Assembly: GCA_023664485.1 (NCBI GenBank)
Contig: JAMPFK010000001.1
Coordinates: forward strand, 1 to 64,000
Origin: Bacteroides fragilis
GTDB taxonomy: Bacteria; Bacillota; Clostridia; Lachnospirales; Lachnospiraceae
Reading direction: 5' to 3'
Length of the DNA: 64,000 nucleotides
Shown: one piece after another, positions 1-8,360 of the stretch
Layout: every line of letters begins with the position of its first letter
Numbering within the stretch: the stretch's first letter is position 1
Translations under genes and position numbers: made by a program
The notes under the pieces: generated by a model
The model's database searches: none
The model's input: the letters and a program-made list of their open reading frames with translations, nothing else
Told to the model about the DNA's origin: nothing

Positions 1-67
1 ACGGAAGATTTTACATAAAGATCATCCTTCCGGTTCAGAGCGAATGAAAAGCTGCCGGGAAGAAAGA

Positions 68-96
68 GGTCCGGACATTTTGCTCCGGGCCTTTTT
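68..96 (+). terminator. Rho-independent terminator of an upstream gene
   Basis: An 8-bp GC-rich stem (68-75 pairing with 84-91, one G-T wobble) and an 8-nt loop are followed directly by five T. It probably ends transcription from a gene left of the window. Confidence 0.75.
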
Positions 97-121
97 AAAA
101 CATTTTTGTAAGAGTTCAGGG

Positions 122-150
122 GTAAACGGTAAATAGCGAGTATCGTTTAC
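122..150. repeat. Inverted repeat, possible operator or hairpin
   Basis: Two 10-nt arms, 122-131 and 141-150, are inverted copies with one mismatch (a G-T wobble in RNA) around a 9-nt centre. It lies between two terminator-like hairpins, and no coding sequence is visible around it. It could be a binding site or the stem of a small transcript. Confidence 0.35.
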
Positions 151-226
151 GTCTTAAAGCAGAAAATATCAGAGAAAGCTGTTCGAAGAGTATGGCCTGT
201 GAGAATCGGCTATTGCATCTTACTAT

Positions 227-272
227 AAAATAGGGTAAAATTTTAAAAAGAATTTTACCCTATTTTATTTTT
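227..272. terminator. AT-rich terminator-like hairpin
   Basis: A perfect 16-bp stem (227-242 with 251-266, a GGG/CCC core in AT-rich sequence) with an 8-nt loop is followed by T-rich sequence on both strands, so it may work in both directions. It stands only 31 bases before the first gene, so transcription of that gene must start after it or read through it. Apart from this hairpin, the terminator at 68-96 and the inverted repeat at 122-150, I see nothing in 1-297. Confidence 0.6.
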
Positions 273-297
273 GCGCAACAGATAAGGAAAGCGGATA

Positions 298-1236
298 ATG
301 AGCAGTATAACGATTCTTACGCCGACCTATAACAGGGCGGATTTGCTTCCGAGGCTATATGAAAGCCTGTGCGGGCAAAGCTGTATGGATTTTGACTGGA
401 TGGTCATTGACGATGGCAGTCAGGACGATACGGAAGCCCTGATACAGCGTTGTATTCAGGAAAAAACGATCCCCATTTATTACGAAAAACAGCGGAATGC
501 GGGAAAACATAACGCGCTTAACCGCGGAATCGCTCAAATAAAGTCCGGGCTGACATTTATTGTGGACAGCGATGACTATCTCACGCCGGATGCGGTGGAA
601 ACAATTTTATCTTATCACCAAAAATACCGCGATACCGATAATTTATGCGGATACAGTTTTTTACGGTGTCATCGGGACGGCCGCGTTAATACCGCATATT
701 TTCCGGAGGATGAAAAGCTGGATACCTATCTGTCTGTCCGGATCAACGGCAATATCGGCGGGGATAAGGCGGAGGTTTTTTATACGGATATCTTACGAAA
801 ATATCCGTTTCCCGTATTTGAAGGCGAGAAATATATGCCGGAGGATGTCGTCTGGATGCGGATGTCGGGCCCATACCGGATGCTGCATGTCAATAAGGGT
901 ATCTATATCTGCGATTATCTGGAAGGCGGCCTGACACGGACCGGCCGCAGGATGAAAATTCATTCGCCGAGGGGAATGATGCTCCGTTCGGAAATTTATC
1001 TGAATACGAAGGAGACGCGATTCAAGGTTAAAGTGAAGATGATGCTGCTGTATCAGATTTATGGACGGTTCGCGGGATGTGCACCAGGGGAGCTCAGGAA
1101 GAAAACGGGTCAGAAGCGGCTCTGGACGGCCTGTTATCTGCCGTCGCTCATGCTATATTGGAAATGGAAAAAGGAATACGGGCAGAATACCGGGAAGCGG
1201 CGAAAGAAATGGGAAAATAAAGGAGAAAGACAATGA
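298..1236 (+). CDS. Glycosyltransferase family 2
   Basis: A GT-A fold glycosyltransferase of 312 residues that should transfer a sugar from a nucleotide-sugar donor at the cytoplasmic face. The N-terminus has the GT2 start ITILTPTYNRADLLPRL (4-20), the DDGS nucleotide-binding motif near 38-41 and a DSDD metal motif at 90-93. A PEDVVW stretch further on may supply the catalytic base. There is no membrane segment. The stop overlaps the start of the UDP-glucose dehydrogenase gene (ATGA), so the two are translationally coupled and belong to the same operon. The C-terminus is Lys/Arg-rich. Acceptor and donor cannot be told from sequence. Confidence 0.85.
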   Translation: MSSITILTPTYNRADLLPRLYESLCGQSCMDFDWMVIDDGSQDDTEALIQRCIQEKTIPIYYEKQRNAGKHNALNRGIAQIKSGLTFIVDSDDYLTPDAVETILSYHQKYRDTDNLCGYSFLRCHRDGRVNTAYFPEDEKLDTYLSVRINGNIGGDKAEVFYTDILRKYPFPVFEGEKYMPEDVVWMRMSGPYRMLHVNKGIYICDYLEGGLTRTGRRMKIHSPRGMMLRSEIYLNTKETRFKVKVKMMLLYQIYGRFAGCAPGELRKKTGQKRLWTACYLPSLMLYWKWKKEYGQNTGKRRKKWENKGERQ

Positions 1237-2543
1237 AGATAGCAGTTGCGGGAACAGGTTATGTAGGATTGGTCGCGGGCGTCTGTTTTGCGGAAAAAGG
1301 GCATGATGTGACCTGCGTGGATGTAGATGCGGACAAGGTGAAATTGATGGAATCCGGCGTCACGCCGATTTATGAAGAGGGACTGGAAGAGCTGATGCGG
1401 AAGAATAATGCGGCCGGGCGGCTTCATTATACGACAGATTATCAGAACGCTTACAGAAATGCAGAAGCTGTTTTTATCGGCGTCGGAACGCCGGAACAGC
1501 CGGACGGTTCCGCCAACCTCAGCTATATCGCCACGGTTTCAAGACAGATCGCGGAATCTGTCGAGCGGGACTGTCTGGTGGTCGTAAAGTCTACGGTGCC
1601 GGTTGGGACGAATGATAAGGTGGAACAGTTCATCCGGGATTTCCTCGTCAGGGATGTCAAAGTGGAGGTCGCCTCTAATCCGGAATTTCTGGCGCAGGGC
1701 TCTGCGGTGCACGATACCCTTCATGCGGCGAGAATTATCATCGGCACGGAGAGCGCGGAGGCGGAAGCGCTTCTGCGGAAGATCTATGAGCCCTTTGGAC
1801 TTCCCATCGTTTCGGTCAACAGACGTTCTGCAGAAATGATCAAATATGCCTGCAATGATTTCCTGGCTTTGAAAATATCTTATATGAACGATATCGCTAA
1901 TTTATGCGAACTGGTGGGCGCGGATATCGATGCGGTGGCGGAGGGTATGAGCTACGATGAAAGAATCGGTTCCCGGTTCTTAAATGCCGGCATCGGCTAT
2001 GGCGGAAGCTGCTTTCCCAAAGATACAAAAGCGCTGAAATATATCGCGCACCAGCACGGTTATACGCTTAGGACCGTGGAAGCGGCGGTCGATGTGAATG
2101 CGGAGCAGAAAACAAAGCTTTATCAGAAAGCGAGCAACCGCATGATCACCTTCCAGAATCTGCGGACCGCGGTTCTCGGACTGGCCTTTAAGCCGGGAAC
2201 CGACGATTTGCGGGAAGCGCCGTCTCTGGACAATGTCAGGCTGCTTTTGGAGAACGGCGCGGATATTTATGCCTACGATCCGATCGCGGCGGAGAACTTT
2301 AAAAAACATTTTCCGGAAGGAAACTATGGCAAAGGTACGATTCACTATGTGGATTCCGCGCAGGAAGCGTTAAAAGACGCGCATATTTGTTTTGTCTTTA
2401 CGGAGTGGAAGGAGATCCGGGACGTTCCGTTATCGGCTTTCCATGATCTGATGCGGGTTCCGCTCGTCTATGACGGCAGGAATATTTTCGGCGTGCAGGA
2501 GATGAAGGATGCGGGAATCGAGTATTACAGCATTGGGCGTTAA
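1233..2543 (+). CDS. ugd: UDP-glucose 6-dehydrogenase
   Basis: Oxidises UDP-glucose to UDP-glucuronate with two NAD+. The 436-residue length is normal for the family. The Rossmann motif GTGYVG lies at residues 7-12 (first G of the GxGxxG at 7). The catalytic cysteine is Cys260 in GYGGSCFPKDT, and the C-terminal UDP-binding domain carries LGLAFKPGTDDLREAPS. It overlaps the upstream glycosyltransferase by 4 bp and is followed 27 bp later by a UDP-glucuronate epimerase-like gene, so the pair probably makes UDP-glucuronate and UDP-galacturonate for the surface polymer. The close relative GDP-mannose dehydrogenase is less likely given that neighbour. Confidence 0.92.
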   Translation: MKIAVAGTGYVGLVAGVCFAEKGHDVTCVDVDADKVKLMESGVTPIYEEGLEELMRKNNAAGRLHYTTDYQNAYRNAEAVFIGVGTPEQPDGSANLSYIATVSRQIAESVERDCLVVVKSTVPVGTNDKVEQFIRDFLVRDVKVEVASNPEFLAQGSAVHDTLHAARIIIGTESAEAEALLRKIYEPFGLPIVSVNRRSAEMIKYACNDFLALKISYMNDIANLCELVGADIDAVAEGMSYDERIGSRFLNAGIGYGGSCFPKDTKALKYIAHQHGYTLRTVEAAVDVNAEQKTKLYQKASNRMITFQNLRTAVLGLAFKPGTDDLREAPSLDNVRLLLENGADIYAYDPIAAENFKKHFPEGNYGKGTIHYVDSAQEALKDAHICFVFTEWKEIRDVPLSAFHDLMRVPLVYDGRNIFGVQEMKDAGIEYYSIGR

Positions 2544-2570
2544 TCTGGGGAAGGCGGGACAAGAGAGCAT

Positions 2571-3578
2571 ATGAATCAACTGGATATTAAAAAGACCTAT
2601 TTGATTACGGGAGGCGCGGGCTTTATCGGTTTTCATTTGTCGAAGCGCCTTTTGGAAAAAGGGGCAAAGGTCATAGGCTTCGATAATCTGAACGATTATT
2701 ATGATGTTTCCCTGAAAAAAGACAGGCTGGCAGTTTTGAAACAGCATGATCAATATACGTTCATTAAAGGTAATCTGGCCGAAAAGAGCGATGTATTCCG
2801 GCTTTTTCAGGAATATCGTCCGCAGATCGCCGTTAATCTGGGGGCGCAGGCAGGGGTCCGGTACAGTATCGATAACCCGGATGCCTATATGCAGTCTAAT
2901 ATTATGGGGTTTTTTCATATACTGGAAGGCTGCCGGTATTTTCCGGTGGAGCATCTCGTGTATGCGTCTTCCAGCTCCGTATATGGCGGAAACGAGAAAG
3001 TCCCTTTTTCCACGCAGGATAAGGTGGACGAACCGGTCAGTCTCTATGCGGCTACCAAAAAATCGAATGAACTGATGGCCTATGCTTACAGCAGGCTTTA
3101 CCGGATTCCGGTGACGGGACTGCGCTTTTTTACGGTATACGGTCCTTTTGGCAGGCCGGATATGGCATATTTTAAATTTACGAAAAGCATTTTAAGCGGC
3201 GAGCCGATTCAGATATATAATAAAGGCGATATGTACCGTGACTTTACCTATATCGACGATATTGTGAAAGGTGTGGAGAACATTCTCTGCAATCCGCCGG
3301 GGAAGGATGAAAAAGGGGCGGCGAGCAGGCTGTACAATATTGGAAATAACCAGCCCGTGAAGCTGATGGATTTTATTGAAACGCTGGAGAGATGCCTTGG
3401 CCGGGAGGCGGTCAAAGAATTTCTGCCAATGCAGCCCGGAGATGTATATCAGACCTATGCGGATGTCAGCGGCCTGATGCGGGATTATGATTTTAAGCCG
3501 GATACATCGATTGAGGACGGCCTGCGCCAGTTCGCGGCGTGGTACAGGGAATACTATAAAGAACAGGCATTAGGATAG
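2571..3578 (+). CDS. NAD-dependent epimerase, UDP-glucuronate 4-epimerase type
   Basis: A short-chain dehydrogenase/reductase-type sugar-nucleotide epimerase of 335 residues. The NAD-binding motif GGAGFIG is at 14-20 and the catalytic YxxxK is Y159/K163 in LYAATKKSNE. The pattern FDNLNDYYDVSLKKDRL after the second strand and the YAATK active site are typical of UDP-glucuronate 4-epimerases rather than GalE. Directly upstream lies UDP-glucose dehydrogenase, which would supply its substrate, so the likely reaction is UDP-GlcA to UDP-GalA. It belongs to the same operon, with short gaps on both sides. Confidence 0.85.
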   Translation: MNQLDIKKTYLITGGAGFIGFHLSKRLLEKGAKVIGFDNLNDYYDVSLKKDRLAVLKQHDQYTFIKGNLAEKSDVFRLFQEYRPQIAVNLGAQAGVRYSIDNPDAYMQSNIMGFFHILEGCRYFPVEHLVYASSSSVYGGNEKVPFSTQDKVDEPVSLYAATKKSNELMAYAYSRLYRIPVTGLRFFTVYGPFGRPDMAYFKFTKSILSGEPIQIYNKGDMYRDFTYIDDIVKGVENILCNPPGKDEKGAASRLYNIGNNQPVKLMDFIETLERCLGREAVKEFLPMQPGDVYQTYADVSGLMRDYDFKPDTSIEDGLRQFAAWYREYYKEQALG

Positions 3579-3594
3579 AAAGGCGTATCGCAAT

Positions 3595-4587
3595 ATGGAA
3601 AAGGGAGAAAGAAAAATACCGGTCCTGTATCTGGTCGTTCCCTGTTATAACGAAGAGGAAGTCGTAGAAAAATCGGCGCAGGTCATGGGCGGTAAACTGC
3701 GCAGACTGATGCGGGAGGGAAAGATAGAAAGCGGCAGTAAAATTATGTTCGTGAATGACGGCAGTAAGGATAATACGCTGCGTCTGCTGCATCGGATAGC
3801 GGCGGACGATACCATGTATTCTGTGGTCAGTCTCGCGGGTAATTATGGGCATCAGAGCGCGATTCTCGCCGGAATGATGACGGCAAAGAAGTATGCGGAT
3901 GCGGTCGTAACGATCGACGCCGACTTACAGCAGGATATCGAAGCGCTCGATAAGTTCCTCGAAAGCTATATGGCAGGATGTGAAGTTGTCTATGGAGTCC
4001 GGAATGACAGGCATTCCGACGGTACTTTTAAGAAGGGCAGCGCGACTCTTTACTATAAGCTGATGCACCTGCTCGGAAGCAAGGTCATTGCCAATCATGC
4101 GGATTACCGCCTGATGTCTAAAAAGGCGCTGGATGCTCTTTCAGAGTATCAGGAGACGAATCTGTTCTTACGGGGGTTGATTCCGACGATGGGATTTGCT
4201 TCGGATGTCGTTTATTTTGATGTAAAAAAAAGGGAAGCGGGGCACTCTAAATATACGTTAGGTAAGATGATGACGCTTGCCATGGATGGCATTACATCCA
4301 TGAGCGTTACCCCCCTCCGGCTGATCGCGCTCCTTGGTTTTGGTATCTGTATTTTCAGCGTTGTCATGTGTATTATCAGTCTGGCAGACTGGATTCAGGG
4401 TAAGAATGTGCCCGGTTATACTACCAGTTTGATCGTATCGCTGATTATGGGAGGCATTACGCTGCTGTCGCTCGGTATTATCGGCGAATATATCGGAAAG
4501 ATTTATATGGAAACGAAAAAACGGCCGCGTTATATCATTGATACGATCGTGTGGAAAGAGAGCGGGGAGCAGGATAAGAATGATTGA
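3595..4587 (+). CDS. GT2 polyprenyl-phosphate glycosyltransferase with two C-terminal TM helices
   Basis: Resembles GtrB/DPM1-type enzymes that transfer a sugar to undecaprenyl phosphate on the cytoplasmic face. Visible motifs are the GT2 start LYLVVPCYNEEEVVE, NDGSKDNT and DADLQQD. Two hydrophobic helices lie near residues 241-262 and 275-300, which is the usual 330-residue GtrB layout. It makes lipid-linked sugar donors that outer-face GT-C enzymes use, and candidate partners (a GtrA protein, polytopic proteins) lie 6-18 kb downstream. The end overlaps the deacetylase gene start by 8 nt, indicating coupled translation. Confidence 0.85.
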   Translation: MEKGERKIPVLYLVVPCYNEEEVVEKSAQVMGGKLRRLMREGKIESGSKIMFVNDGSKDNTLRLLHRIAADDTMYSVVSLAGNYGHQSAILAGMMTAKKYADAVVTIDADLQQDIEALDKFLESYMAGCEVVYGVRNDRHSDGTFKKGSATLYYKLMHLLGSKVIANHADYRLMSKKALDALSEYQETNLFLRGLIPTMGFASDVVYFDVKKREAGHSKYTLGKMMTLAMDGITSMSVTPLRLIALLGFGICIFSVVMCIISLADWIQGKNVPGYTTSLIVSLIMGGITLLSLGIIGEYIGKIYMETKKRPRYIIDTIVWKESGEQDKND

Positions 4588-5527
4588 GCTGGATATACAT
4601 GCGGATGATTACGGGCTGACAGTTCATACATCGCGGGATATACTGGAATGTATGAAAAAAGGAAAACTGGACAGCATCAGCGTTATGACGAATATGTCCT
4701 GTTCTGCGGAATGTATCGACATGCTTATTGCGGCGATACCGGAGCTGCCGTTTCTGCCTGAAATGTCTGTGCATCTCGATTTTGTAGAAGGAAAATGCCT
4801 TGCGGGAGGCGGTGAAGTGCCGCTGCTTGCAAGAAAGGGAAGCGATCTTATGGGGCTTTCCTGGGGAGGCCTTTTTTTCCTGTCCTGGCATCCCGGCAGG
4901 CGCAGGGCGGCGAAGGAACAGCTGAAAAAAGAAATCAGAGCGCAGATCGCAGCGGGCCGGAGAGAGATCATACGCTGTATGGAAGAGGCGGAAAAATATC
5001 ATATTCCCTGCGGACAGAAAGAGCTGCGGATCGATTCTCATCAACATGCACATATGATTCCCGTTGTATGGGAGGCCTTGACGGAAGTCATCGCGGAAGA
5101 AAATTATACTGTGGAATATATTCGGAATGCCAAAGAAGTGCTGGGTGTATTTCTGACGGATTTTTCTTTGTGGAGGACTTACCGGCCGGTTAATTTTATC
5201 AAGAATAGATTATTGTATCTGTTATCGCCCAAAGTAGAACGTTATGGAAAAGAGCATTCCATGCAGTCGATGTATTTATGGGGACTCGTTATGAGCGGCC
5301 GTATGGATTATGACAGGATCGTCAGACTATATCCCGCAATGGCTGAAAAAGCGGAGAAAGAACATCGGAAACTGGAGTTCTGCATTCATCCCGGCCAAAT
5401 GCTGCCCGGAGAAGTGACGGAAGAAGTTGAGCGGCATGCGGCAGAGGATTTTTATCTGCATCAAAACAGGCAGGTGGAGAAAGACGCGGTCATGCGCCTT
5501 TCAGGACTGCGGGAGAAAAGGCTGTAG
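4580..5527 (+). CDS. ChbG/YdjC-like carbohydrate deacetylase
   Basis: A putative metal-dependent deacetylase of N- or O-acetylated sugars, 315 residues. The YdjC/HopN signature is visible as DIHADDYGL near the N-terminus (metal-binding Asp), DSHQHAHMIP in the middle (metal-binding His) and a CIHPGQ motif near the C-terminus. I chose the ATG at 4580, which overlaps the previous gene by 8 nt and puts the conserved DDY motif right at the N-terminus. An in-frame upstream ATG at 4538 would add 14 atypical basic residues. It ends the first operon and overlaps tail-to-tail by 27 bp with the gene on the other strand. The substrate is inferred to be a polysaccharide precursor or lipid-linked sugar. 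Confidence 0.8.
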   Translation: MIELDIHADDYGLTVHTSRDILECMKKGKLDSISVMTNMSCSAECIDMLIAAIPELPFLPEMSVHLDFVEGKCLAGGGEVPLLARKGSDLMGLSWGGLFFLSWHPGRRRAAKEQLKKEIRAQIAAGRREIIRCMEEAEKYHIPCGQKELRIDSHQHAHMIPVVWEALTEVIAEENYTVEYIRNAKEVLGVFLTDFSLWRTYRPVNFIKNRLLYLLSPKVERYGKEHSMQSMYLWGLVMSGRMDYDRIVRLYPAMAEKAEKEHRKLEFCIHPGQMLPGEVTEEVERHAAEDFYLHQNRQVEKDAVMRLSGLREKRL

Positions 5528-6490
5528 CTCCGGAACCTCTTCCATCAGGATATTCATAAAACAGGCGGCGCCTTCCTCATTCAGATGATCGGCATCCATA
5601 AAGTAGGAAAGATTGTCGCGGAAGCGGGGATCGTAGGAATAATCATAATAACTGACGCCGGTGTCATTAACGATGCCGGCAATGACGCTTTCAAATTCCT
5701 GAAGGAATTCTTCGGATACCAAGTCGCGGTAATAGCTGGAAAAAGGCGTCGTAATCAGGATGGGCGTAATCCCGCGTTCCCTGCAATAGCCGATGATCTC
5801 ATAAAGATTCTCTATTCTTTCCTGCAAAAAATATTCTTCTTTGTTGTCAAAATGTCTGCTGTATCGTTCCCGCGCCCTGTTCGCAAATTCCTGCTCGTCA
5901 ACGCTGTCACCGGCGGCAAATACGGTAAGGGACAGGTTTAGCTTCGGGAAAAGCTTCAAAATATCTTCCCCCGCGGACAGAATCGGGAATTGATGGGTAA
6001 CGATGTCCGTATAAAGGTCATAGCCGGGAATGTTTTCAGGCGAAAGACAGTGATAGTAGCGGATGCTCATCGCTTCCGCCTCGGTTTCGTTTATGGTTTC
6101 ATTATTAAAGGAAAAATAAGATACCGGAATGAACAGAATACTGTCCTTCGTCAAATAGTCTCCATATTCCTTTAAGACCGCATAGTCGTAATCATACGAC
6201 TGGCTCGTATTAGCAAAATTGAAGCATTGGTATCCGCGTTCTGTCAGCGAGTCGTAGTTAAAATCATAAAGGCCGTGAGAACTGCCGATATTTCCAATCC
6301 GGACTTCATGTATATGGATTCCAAGTGTCGAGAATTTGGCGACATCGAGATATTTACTGTCGTCGATTTCCCGGTACGGGCGATTTAGAAAGCAGATGCT
6401 CAGCATCGCCACCGCCGGGATGCAGATACATTTCACGGCGAATCGCAGAATATCATATTTTTTGCCGATTTTTCTTTTTTTCTCCATCAT
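5501..6490 (-). CDS. Membrane-anchored SGNH/DltD-like protein, MBOAT partner
   Basis: 329 residues with one N-terminal membrane segment (about 18-36) and an outside domain resembling DltD/AlgJ-type SGNH proteins. A GSSHG motif at 69-73 stands for the nucleophile block, and DADH (D299/H302) near the C-terminus gives the catalytic Asp/His pair. It lies 39 bp downstream of the MBOAT gene on the same strand, so the two form a typical pair in which MBOAT passes an acyl group across the membrane and the SGNH protein places it on a polymer. Its 3' end overlaps the deacetylase gene on the other strand. Enzyme activity is inferred from the family. Confidence 0.75.
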   Translation of the reverse strand: MMEKKRKIGKKYDILRFAVKCICIPAVAMLSICFLNRPYREIDDSKYLDVAKFSTLGIHIHEVRIGNIGSSHGLYDFNYDSLTERGYQCFNFANTSQSYDYDYAVLKEYGDYLTKDSILFIPVSYFSFNNETINETEAEAMSIRYYHCLSPENIPGYDLYTDIVTHQFPILSAGEDILKLFPKLNLSLTVFAAGDSVDEQEFANRARERYSRHFDNKEEYFLQERIENLYEIIGYCRERGITPILITTPFSSYYRDLVSEEFLQEFESVIAGIVNDTGVSYYDYSYDPRFRDNLSYFMDADHLNEEGAACFMNILMEEVPELQPFLPQS

Positions 6491-6529
6491 ATCAATGACC
6501 AGGCCTTTCTTTTCGTCTGAAAATCCGCA

Positions 6530-7960
6530 TCAGAACTGGAAATAAATAAATTCTGTCGCAACGCCTTTCGGGGAAAACAGAATGATTGCGACTAATAGCA
6601 GCACATAAACGGGCCAGCGGATAAAGAATTTCAGTCTGGAAAATTCCTGGATGACATCATATTTTAAGGACAGATAATCATAAATGCCGAGCAAAAGCAC
6701 GGGCAGCCACATCGCTGCCAGGTGGATATAAGGCAGATCCAGACAGATAATCGCCGTTTTCAGGTAATTCATTGGCCGCGAAGCATCCCAGAACAGCCGG
6801 GAAATGACCCAAAGGGCATCTTCTGTGCTGTTTGCCCGGAAAAAAATCCAGGTAAAGCAGAGCAGGATAAAGGTCAGCGGAAGCTGCCAGAAATGCTTTT
6901 TATGCGTTTTTCCCTTAGGATAAAGGAGCGTTTCAATTATTTGCAGCAGGCCGTGGATGCCGCCCCACAGAAGATAGGTCAGGGAAGCCCCATGCCAGAA
7001 GCCGCTGACGAGAAAGGTAATCAGCAGATTCAGCAGATGACGCCATTTGGCGGTTCTGTTGCCGCCGAGGGGAATATAGACATAATCCCGGAACCAGCTG
7101 GAAAGCGAAATATGCCAGCGGCTCCAGAATTCTTTGATGGAAAAGGAAAAATACGGGCTTTTGAAATTCGTCGTCAAACGGATGCCGAACAGCCTTGCAC
7201 AGCCGACGGCAATGTCGGAATATCCGGAAAAATCACAATAGATTTCAATTGCGAACATTACGGTAACAACGATAAAGGCCAGACCGACGTAGCTGCGCAC
7301 ATTGTTGAAAAGCTTGTTTACGGTAATCGCAAAGGTATCAGCAATGACCATTTTTTTAAAATATCCCCAGGCCATCAGTTTCAGGCCATAGGCCGCATCT
7401 TCATAGGAAAAAGGTCGCTTCTTCTTATACTGAGGCAGAAGCGCATCCGCTCTTCCGATAGGGCCGGAAAGCAGCTGAGGAAAGAAGGAAACGAACAGCG
7501 CATAATAGCCGAAATGTTTTTCCGCTTCGATTTTTCCCCGGTAGACGTCGATCAGATAACCCATCGACTGGAAAAAGTAAAAGGAAATGCCCGCCGGAAG
7601 CAGAATGTTCAGCGTAAGCGGCTGCAGCGGCAGACGGCCCGCGGAAATCATATCGTTTAAACGTTGGATGACGGGATTTGCCGTTTTAAAGAAAACAAGA
7701 ATCAGAACGAGCGGCAGGATGCCGGTCAGCAGCGTTCTCTTTTTCTGTGCGGCAGTCCGGGCTTTTTCCAGAGAGCGCGCAAGCGTATAGGTCAGAAACG
7801 TCGTCAAAAAAAGCAGAATACCATACCAAAGATGCAGATTCATGTAAAATACATAGCTGACAAGCAAAAGAAATCCCCATCTGTATTTGTGCGGAACGAT
7901 ATAATAGCAGAGAAATACGATAACGAGAAATATCCCGAAGGATATGGAATTAAAAAGCAT
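6530..7960 (-). CDS. MBOAT family O-acyltransferase (AlgI/DltB type)
   Basis: A polytopic membrane acyltransferase of 476 residues with roughly ten hydrophobic segments. It carries the AlgI/DltB core EFWSRWHISLSSWFRDYVY-IPLGGNR and the catalytic histidine in VSGFWHGAS. It should take an acyl group from a cytoplasmic donor and deliver it to an extracellular acceptor. The start is supported by AGGAG 10 bases upstream. It is read divergently from another MBOAT gene and followed by its SGNH partner. A weak promoter is proposed at 8010-8039. The acyl group (often acetyl) cannot be read from sequence. Confidence 0.9.
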   Translation of the reverse strand: MLFNSISFGIFLVIVFLCYYIVPHKYRWGFLLLVSYVFYMNLHLWYGILLFLTTFLTYTLARSLEKARTAAQKKRTLLTGILPLVLILVFFKTANPVIQRLNDMISAGRLPLQPLTLNILLPAGISFYFFQSMGYLIDVYRGKIEAEKHFGYYALFVSFFPQLLSGPIGRADALLPQYKKKRPFSYEDAAYGLKLMAWGYFKKMVIADTFAITVNKLFNNVRSYVGLAFIVVTVMFAIEIYCDFSGYSDIAVGCARLFGIRLTTNFKSPYFSFSIKEFWSRWHISLSSWFRDYVYIPLGGNRTAKWRHLLNLLITFLVSGFWHGASLTYLLWGGIHGLLQIIETLLYPKGKTHKKHFWQLPLTFILLCFTWIFFRANSTEDALWVISRLFWDASRPMNYLKTAIICLDLPYIHLAAMWLPVLLLGIYDYLSLKYDVIQEFSRLKFFIRWPVYVLLLVAIILFSPKGVATEFIYFQF

Positions 7961-8009
7961 AAGCCGGACTCCTGTTGTTGTTCAGGCAAAATACGGTTCG
8001 GCGCCTGTA

Positions 8010-8039
8010 TTTATATTAAAGTTTACCACAAATTGGAAA
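8010..8039 (-). promoter_or_regulatory. Candidate promoter for the leftward MBOAT-SGNH pair
   Basis: On the minus strand, TTTCCA (8034-8039) and TATAAA (8010-8015) are separated by 18 bp. The -35 match is weak, but it is the best placed pair upstream of the ATG at 7960. Confidence 0.35.
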
Positions 8040-8141
8040 AGTGAGGCATCTATTTTATGAGTTTAAGAAAGAATTAAGAAAATCGAACGATGATGCAAAT
8101 TATTTCGAGGTTTGAAAAATCTCCAATGCTGTCATGTGCCT

Positions 8142-8173
8142 GCCCCGGTGTTATGGAACTGGGGCGGTTTTTG
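8142..8173 (+). terminator. Orphan Rho-independent terminator between divergent MBOAT genes
   Basis: A 7-nt GC-rich arm (8142-8148) pairs with 8159-8165 (one mismatch), followed by a T run near 8168-8172. No forward gene ends here, since both flanking genes read away from it, so it may close a small RNA or mark a lost gene. The rest of the 400-base gap (7961-8360) holds the two promoter candidates and two very short open frames after 8270. Confidence 0.5.
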
Positions 8174-8209
8174 GTAAATTGATTTCCGATTCCGCCCAAA
8201 GCCAGCCAC

Positions 8210-8238
8210 TTGAAGAAATCCGCGCCATACTGTATAAT
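8210..8238 (+). promoter_or_regulatory. Sigma-A-like promoter for the forward MBOAT gene
   Basis: TTGAAG (8210-8215) and a consensus TATAAT (8233-8238) are 17 bp apart. The leader to the ATG at 8361 is about 115 nt and contains an 11-codon frame starting at 8271 behind AAAGGAG. Confidence 0.7.
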
Positions 8239-8360
8239 ATATGAAGTTTGCGGTAAAGGAGAACTATCGGATGGAATGTACGAAGTTCTTATTCACCAGG
8301 AGATAGATGACGTTTCGTTTTAATGGCCTGCATCTGACAGGCATATGAGAGGAAAATAAA

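Noticed and set aside
6722..7660. A 312-codon open frame on the plus strand
   Set aside because: It is antisense to the MBOAT gene, which has clear catalytic motifs. The plus-strand product looks random.
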